From assembly GCF_003473485.1 (NCBI RefSeq), contig NC_053045.1, positions 31,346,494-31,410,493 on the forward strand: 64,000 nt of DNA, given 5' to 3'. Positions within the stretch are counted from its first letter, which is position 1; the number at the start of each line of letters is the position of its first letter. Below are positions 57,465-64,000 of the stretch, piece after piece. The translations under genes were made by a program, and so were the position numbers. This DNA is from Medicago truncatula (Eukaryota > Streptophyta > Magnoliopsida > Fabales > Fabaceae). The notes under the pieces are model-generated. The model did not search any database. It had not been told where the DNA came from and saw only the letters and a list, made by a program, of their open reading frames with translations.

Positions 57465-58874
57465 TCAAACAAACAGACGGGTCGAAGTTGCAGACCTACC
57501 AGAAGCCTGAAACAGAACAGTAAATTCAGACTGATTAATTTCCATTTTCAACAACAGCTGGTTCAAATCTTTTAAAGATGAACAGACTACCCTTTAATGA
57601 CAAACACTTAAGAGGAAATTAGAATCCCAATGGTGCCCAAGAATAATGCAGTTCCAATAAATTGAAAGTAAGAAACCCATAAATCAACAGTTAGTTCAAA
57701 AATAGAAACAAAAAACAGTATTAACATATAGAAACAAAAAACACACAATAAAGAAACTTTCTAATCAGGCACCTACCATAGCTGGATGTTTTATTATTGA
57801 GATGTTGCTGACATTGCTTCTACAATCACGTGAAAGTAAAAGCCGTACATGAGGGACACTCTTCCAACTCTCTCCAAGTGCTGGTTTAGGATTACCGTCA
57901 TCCCCACCCACCACATGATTTGTCACCTACAAAATATTTACCATTGAATGTATCATCTGAAGGATGTATAGCTGCCCGGCCAATACTAATCATTGCAGTT
58001 ATGTTTGAAATTTTCTAAAAAAATATTGAGCCAAGTTTTAACTCAACCCTTGTCTGCCTTTACAGTGCCCTCGCTACTTCTGTCTTCTTGTTTTGTTTAA
58101 TCCGCAAAAGCAAAATAGTACTTTTGTAACACTTTTTTCTGGATACTGTTTATTATAAGGCTAAGTTTGACACAAGCTCACCAGACAGAAACCACCTTAC
58201 TTCTCTCCGATACATCATTGTCTCATTAAGATATGATTCAAGCACATCAAACGGGGGGCTTTTTGAAGGTTCTTGTTAGAATATATTGTATAGGTTAATT
58301 AGGGTAGTTAAGAATTAAAGTAGAAGTTAGTTAGTAAGTCGATAAGCTTGTTAGGTGGTTGTTAAGGGTAGTTATTTTGGTTATTCTTAAAAAGTCTTTA
58401 AATAGTCCTCAATTCGTAGAGGGAAAAGATAGCTTTGAATAATTAAATTTAGTGGCTCGAGATAGCTCTAGTGTGAAAAGAAGAGAGCTCCTTTGGTTTG
58501 GGGTAGCCTTGTGTGCAAGGTTATCATCTTCATTGTATACCTTTTGTATCTTCTCTTTCAATCTCACCACATCAATAGGAAATTTTCAATTGTTTGCAAT
58601 CTTTTTTCATTTCCATCTGTTTTTACACCATTATTCTAGGACAAGCAGACCCTAGCAGTTCTAGCATAACCACCACTTTGACCTTATGAGCAAGCAAACA
58701 AGGTAAATCGCATCTGACTGTAGAAGTTATGGGTTTTTTTTTTGTGGTGGCCGGGGTTTAAACCCCAGACCTTGCATATATTATGCGTTGTCCATACCAA
58801 CCGAGCTAAGCTCACGAGGACTGAAGTTATGGGTTTAGATAAAAGAAGAAAAAGAAGAAATATAATTGTTGTTG

Positions 58875-58925
<51 letters not shown>

Positions 58926-59135
58926 GTAATACTAATAGTAATAATAATAATAGTAGTAATAATAGTAATAGTAATAGTAATACTAATAATAGTAATAGTA
59001 ATAATAATAATAGTAATAGTAATAGTAATAATAATACTAGTAATAGTAATAGTAATAATAATAGTAATACTAGTAATAGTAATAGTAATAGTAATAATAA
59101 TAATAGTAATAGTAATAATAATAGTAATACTAGTA

Positions 59136-59186
<51 letters not shown>

Positions 59187-59231
59187 GTAATAGTAATACT
59201 AATAATAATAATAATAGTAATAATAATAATA

Positions 59232-59274
<43 letters not shown>

Positions 59275-62200
59275 GTAATATAAAAAATAAACCTAAGAAT
59301 TAATCTAAGTTCAGTGCTATTCCTAGGAAAAAACATACACTAATATATTATCAAAGATATTATAAGATATTTTCTTATGTTTTAATGGTGAACAAACTTG
59401 AAGGTGCCTTCAGTAATTCAGCCTTACTATAATATATAAAACAATGTTGAGCTGAATCGCTACAAAATAATACAATTAAGATGATCATCTGTGGACAGTA
59501 ATCATTTTAGAGCCAAATTATAGAGCACAAAAATGTTTATAAAAACCATTGATTGTTACCCATAGAAGCTTACGGCAGATAAGAGGTCATCTGACAACCA
59601 CCAATAATGATTGATATCTTAAAACTCAGTTGATTAAGAACGTAAGACACGTTGGTGGAGACCCTCGAGAGTTATGCAACATTTCGATGTAATTAAGAGT
59701 GAGGGGGTGTTCCTAGTTTTATCTGATATAATATTTGTAAGGTGAAATGTCCTAGAAGTAACTAAAAATACAGCTAAAAAAAATAATTGGCACTAAACTA
59801 TGGTAGAAACTATTAATATGAAAAAACAAATCTATAGAATTTACTGCTGCTAGAAACGTGATTTTAAAATAATATCGTAATAAATAACATCTCAGAAAAT
59901 AAAGGATGAGGAAGAAACAAGGAAGAGATGCGCAACAGCAAAGCATTAAGTCAGGTAATATGGTTTAGACAGTAGCCGGTTCCCATGATGAAGAACTCTA
60001 TAGAAGGAATCAATTTATTGTTTCTCAAACATATCAAAGATACAGGCCAAACCTTTTATTGAAATATCATATTTGGCCAAACAGATCAGATTGAAGAAAT
60101 TAAAAAAATTATATTTCCATATCAATTTGAATTAAGAGGAGCCGAGAAAAATTTCCAACTAATTAGAATTTTCTCACAATCATTGAAAGATTATCGTTGG
60201 CATTGGCAAGAAAGAAGCAAAATAAAAGTAAAACTTACCAACACTGCAATATTATGCTCATGTGCTAGCTGCTTCAGTAAAAAACCAGAAGATATCATTA
60301 AAGCGTGTCCTGAAATCACCCATAATATGCAAACAAAGTTTATGTACATGTCAATAATTATCCAACCTATTATCACAGCATATAAGCCTCTCTTAACCAA
60401 AAAAAAAAAAAGGAAAAACATCCTAGGAAAACGGTGGCATAAAAAATATCACAACAAAACTAAAATGCAGTAAGACATAATAGACAAGATCTCAACCTCA
60501 AAACAATTTGCAGAATGCCTTATGATCCATATCACCCGATTCCTCATTATGAAACAGTCCAATGGATCAATCTACCTTGACGGAAAAATATATATACTTT
60601 TTTAGGGAATATCTAGAGCCTGTTTGAAACAATTTTTGTTTTCGGTTTTTGAAATATACAAGCCCTCTTCTCACAATAGTTATCCTTTTACATGTTTTAG
60701 TTTTAGTCCCCAAAACTAAGAAATTCAAAACAGTTTCCAAAACTGTAATTTTAAAAATAGTTTAGCAAAAAAGTTTTTAATTTTCAAATTTTTAAAAACT
60801 AAAAAAGAGTTTTTAATCTCTTGTTTTTATGTTTTTCAGTGGAATAGAAATGGCAACTAGGGATTGAACTTTGAAACTATGATGACGCACTTGATTTGAT
60901 ACATGATTACAAAATGCTATAAGTGGTTACCAGATGATAGACGACTCTTATTGTATGCTTGAACATAAAACAGGATTCAGTTTTGACTTTTGAGGATGAA
61001 CTACCAGACTATAATACCTGAGACCTGGTCCTCAAAGTTGCTGTTTTGGCACATAGTAAGTAATAAGACGAACATCAAACCCATATGGTTGTCTAACTCG
61101 CAAGTTAACACAATGACTGTGCATTTCTAGGTATCAGACACAGGTTAATACTCCCAACAAACTTCCTTTTTGGTAAACTCAGGTAAACTATCTCAAACTC
61201 ATGAGTTTTATTTAATGACAAATATTAGAATGTTGGTCTATGTTAGTGTATGTTGTGGGTGGGGATAGAACCATCAACCTCCTTATCACTCCACTCCTTG
61301 ACTCTCCCACCCTAACCACTAAACCAATCTTATATCCCCACTCTCACGAGTTTACTAAGTCAGCAAATCTAACGACAGCACACAAAAAAGCCCCAAAACA
61401 CCTTTGACCGCATTTCATTTGTTCCCTTCAGCCTTTAAGATCAAAGTTCACCCAACCTCAAACCTTCAGGTAAAACCTCTGGCCTGCTACTCAAACCTTC
61501 AAACTGTTTACACTAAGTTTCACCCCGAGCTCATCGTAACCTTTTCCCCTCTTAGAAACTTTACCTCGGGTTCCCTTTGAACATAAGCCTCTCTTCTTCC
61601 AGCAAAGACCTTCAACCAACGAATCTCCAATGAAAATCAGAGGAAGGTGCTGTACAGTCTCTGACGAACCTCCTTAATCTGAATCTCCAAATTACGGTAA
61701 TGTTGTGTTTTGCTACTTTGCTTTATTATGAAGTTGAAATGTTTAATTATTAATATGTTACTAACTCAATATCATGTATAGATGTCATTTATCACTTTTT
61801 TAAGATTAATTTTATATTATATGAACTCTCTCCCCGAGTTTACATAACACTCAGAGTTGGACAGCCTTGCATATCCTTCTTAAAAATGTAGAAGAGCAAG
61901 CACTGCTCATTAACTCAGGCAATTTCCTTCACAACAAAAAATTATAACAAGTAAACTGATAAAAGGAATGCATTAGCATAGAAAATTATAAATAATGAAC
62001 ATGAACAACAACAGCACAACTGAGCCAATTACAGTCGGTACTTGACTCAAGGAAATTTGGGGATTAACATTAGATTATATAATTTGAATGGGGTCTAGGA
62101 CAACTAGAATGATCCGTGATTATGAATAACCGATAATATAAGTAGCCAAGTGCCCGATGGTATCTTTTAATTCTGAGCATGTCAAGAAAGCCAAGAGACT

Positions 62201-62815
62201 AGAAAAAAATATGAAGGTATACAAAAGAGAATAAAATCATAAATGGTAAGTATACCAAGAAATTTTGCATGCAAATATGTACTATACCCTGAGGACCATT
62301 GCCCCTGAGGATGGGAGTAATCAGTGAAGAAATTGAATCAACAATAAGTACTTGCACTTGATGATCTGATTTGACAATCTGTGCCAGTATACAGTAGCCA
62401 ATTATTTGATGGAAAGAAATACAAAACCAATTAAGTTGCATCAGGTACAAATATTCACGTCAATGAAAACCTGGGATCTCAGATTAATCTTCAGTTGATG
62501 CAGCAGATCAAACATCTGATATACATCAAACACTGGGTAGCAAATTATCCTGTCCAATATGTTCTGTAGAAGTCTATGATCAGCCTAAAAGATGGATTAT
62601 TTACAGACAATTTTATGACCAGTTAACAAACAAAAAAACAAGGACCAAACAATGGACAGTAAGTCTGAATCCAGACTAACCTGATTTACTGAGACATAAT
62701 CAGAAGACTGTCCAACAAAATATGCAATACGCTGGGGTGAAAAGGAGTTGCCAGTATCTAAATATATAACTGAACACTTATTCTTTGCAACAGTTGAGGA
62801 AGACATCAAGCAAAC
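57465..62815 (-). CDS. RAD51D: RAD51D, RecA-family recombination paralogue (3' part, six exons visible)
   Basis: RAD51D is a RAD51 paralogue that works with XRCC2 in homologous recombination. Exons in transcript order are 62815-62681, 62584-62471, 62378-62288, 60309-60239, 57926-57777 and 57506-57465, all with GT-AG borders and consistent frame. They encode [32 protein letters not shown], then [17 protein letters not shown] with the Walker B strand. Next come [20 protein letters not shown], and [20 protein letters not shown] followed by [13 protein letters not shown], the most diagnostic RAD51D block. The Walker A exon is not seen up to 64000, so the 5' end lies outside. The last exon ends [13 protein letters not shown], unlike the KFxI-type ending I recall in other plants. 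Intron 60238-57927 holds a solo LTR, a SINE and a large microsatellite. Confidence 0.92.
58274..58657 (+). mobile_element. Probable solo LTR in RAD51D intron
   Basis: A 384-bp unit starts TGTTAGAATATATTG and ends CCTAGCA, so it has TG...CA ends. GTTCT lies on both sides (58269-58273 and 58658-58662), matching a 5-bp LTR target duplication. TTTAAATAGTCC resembles a TATA box, followed by a pyrimidine-rich part. No internal domain remains, as expected after LTR-LTR recombination. Confidence 0.55.
58737..58822 (-). mobile_element. tRNA-derived SINE with 14-bp target duplication
   Basis: In minus orientation it reads GTGAGCTTAGCTCGGTTGG (box A) and GGGGTTTAAACCCC (box B), then an A tail. GAAGTTATGGGTTT flanks both sides (58723-58736 and 58823-58836). 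It is the same family as 5435 and 37025. Confidence 0.85.
58875..59274. repeat. 400-bp compound (TAA/TAG) trinucleotide microsatellite
   Basis: Nearly every triplet is AAT, AGT or ACT in one register for about 400 bp. Longer AAT runs sit at both ends and AAT/AGT mosaics in the middle. It lies in a RAD51D intron. All three frames on one strand and the leucine frame on the other stay open, but these are repeat artefacts. Confidence 0.97.
61245..61350 (-). repeat. SINE-like segment in RAD51D intron
   Basis: In minus orientation TTGGTTTAGTGGTTAGGG resembles box A and GATGGTTCTATCCCC box B. No target duplication was found. The rest of the 60310-62287 intron shows nothing else recognisable. Confidence 0.4.
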
Positions 62816-64000
62816 CTAATAATTATTCATAAACAAGCCAAGTTACACTTGAACAGAACAAATAGTAGATAAAAACTTACCGTATGTCTACCAAATAAGA
62901 GATGATTCAGTAGCGTCATGTGCATGTCAACGATAATATAGATGGAAACCTATGGTAGCGGAAAGATTATCAACAGAACAAAAGTAAAACATTTTGGTTT
63001 ACACGCTTATTCTTAAGACACCCAAAATTATGGATGAAATAAATGCCTTGATAGGGCAATTGAGATACTGACAGTACCCATTTGATAAACTAGGAGTAGG
63101 AGAAGAGATCATAACCATGCAAGTACCCATGCAATACATTTTTGTACTTGAGCTTTATTTATATTGTGATTTTTCTCTTATATCGGATGAATAAGAACAT
63201 AAATTTCTTATTCTTTTGTAGTGCACTTTCTTTTCTTCTTTTGCCAAGGTTATCGAATCAAGGTTCAAATTGTGAATAAGATGTCTTGCATTCTGAATCA
63301 TGAATCCATTTTTTTATAAATCGTATGGTATATAATCAAAAAGTATAAATTGATATATCTTATGTGTCTTCAAAATTCAAGTCACAAATCAAATGACAAA
63401 AAAGTGGGTGGATGTACAAAGTTTGAAAGTTCAACCCTTAAAAAAAACATAATCTACTCACTACACTATCTCCAAAGTCAAGGTCATTTAGTTCATCTTC
63501 ATCCTCTAATTTCATGATCTTCCACAGCACCTCCAACTCTCTTCAATTTCACCTCCCTTCATGCCAACCTCGGCTTTTAAGTTTCTTAGACCTATCTCTT
63601 TGAACAAGACAAGGGACCAAACCAGAGAATAATCGAGAAGAGAGGGTGTGAAAGGTGTAGGCAAGTGGGCTAGGACTCTTCGATGGTAAATTTGACTTGG
63701 GTTATTAGAAATTTGTTTTTGGCTGTATATGTCTGTTTTTAAAAACCAGTAACATGTATTTTGGAACACGGGTTGTGCAACCTAGCCTTTTTCAGGGCTG
63801 CCCCCGCATTATAAATATTTTTTCCACAAATAACCAATTGCATCACATTTGTATTACAAAAGTACCAAATTAATACCATTCCCCCCTCAAACCCACCCCC
63901 GCTGAATAAGCCTCTCCCTCCAATGATTAGAAATTGGCTGTGGATGAGGCAGACCTGCCCCAACCCGTTTATACTCCTACTCAATATATGAGTTACACGG
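62816..64000. other. RAD51D intron or upstream region, repeat-rich
   Basis: No RAD51D exon with the Walker A motif (GPSSSGKTQ type) is seen. At about 63240-63310 'aaggttatcgaatcaaggttcaaattgtg' and at 63740-64000 sequence open on the minus strand for 81 codons both look like dispersed repeats. I assign no gene. Confidence 0.4.

Noticed and set aside
58684-59303. Long frames of poly-Asn/Ser, poly-Ile/Val and poly-Leu on both strands
   Set aside because: They are translations of the AAT/AGT trinucleotide repeat. There is no start context, domain or codon bias.
63739-63984. 81-codon minus-strand frame near the right edge
   Set aside because: Glycine-rich without a domain, and the DNA resembles a dispersed repeat.

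Overview
The window is plant nuclear DNA, most probably from the legume Medicago truncatula or a close relative. The evidence is spliced genes with GT-AG introns, AT-rich intergenic DNA, tandem CYP93B flavone-synthase-type P450 genes, dirigent proteins, a PPR protein, and a dense load of plant transposable elements (Ty1/copia, LINE, tRNA-derived SINEs, Stowaway-, hAT- and Mutator-like MITEs). The species call is inference; no search was possible.

Layout, left to right. 1-2.1 kb: 5' part of an XRN-type 5'-3' exoribonuclease gene on the minus strand, seven exons, running off the left edge. 2.2-3.2 kb: a hAT-like element with a nested MITE. 3.4-3.9 kb: a transposon-associated gene remnant. 5.6-11.9 kb: a Ty1/copia element with 217-bp LTRs and a perfect ACATG target duplication; its internal region is packed with short hairpins. 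13-15.3 kb: a composite inverted-repeat element holding two foldback MITEs. 19.1-20.4 kb: a three-exon NaKR-like heavy-metal-associated-domain gene. 23.1-26.3 kb: two dirigent genes and a copia fragment. 27.1-28.5 kb: an intronless P-class PPR gene with a DNA transposon 32 bp upstream of its ATG. 30-33 kb: a plant-mobile-domain pseudogene and a 1.2-kb element with palindrome-studded terminal repeats. 34-43.6 kb: two CYP93B genes on the minus strand, separated by a LINE and bracketed by two directly repeated Stowaway MITEs. 46-47 kb: a second LINE fragment. 49.2-50.1 kb: a third dirigent gene whose 3' two thirds is almost identical to the one at 25-26 kb. 50.5-51.3 kb: decayed serine hydroxymethyltransferase exons. 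54.2-56.1 kb: a third CYP93-family gene carrying two 1-base frameshifts. 57.5-62.8 kb: the 3' exons of RAD51D on the minus strand, with a solo LTR, a SINE and a 400-bp trinucleotide repeat in one intron.

Functional themes. The CYP93 genes belong to flavonoid metabolism: CYP93B enzymes make flavones from flavanones. The dirigent genes resemble the ESB1-like class with an extended variable region, tied to lignin or suberin barrier deposition. XRN, RAD51D, PPR and NaKR are unlinked housekeeping or transport functions. No operon logic applies.

The most interesting signal is the retrotransposon interior. A tandem series of about 70-bp units alternates two hairpin types, and dozens of further hairpins share a five-base YNGAA-like loop while their stems differ with compensating changes. 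The next best are the conversion-like identity between inverted dirigent genes, the palindromic subterminal repeats of the element at 31.8-33.0 kb, and the frameshifted CYP93 gene.
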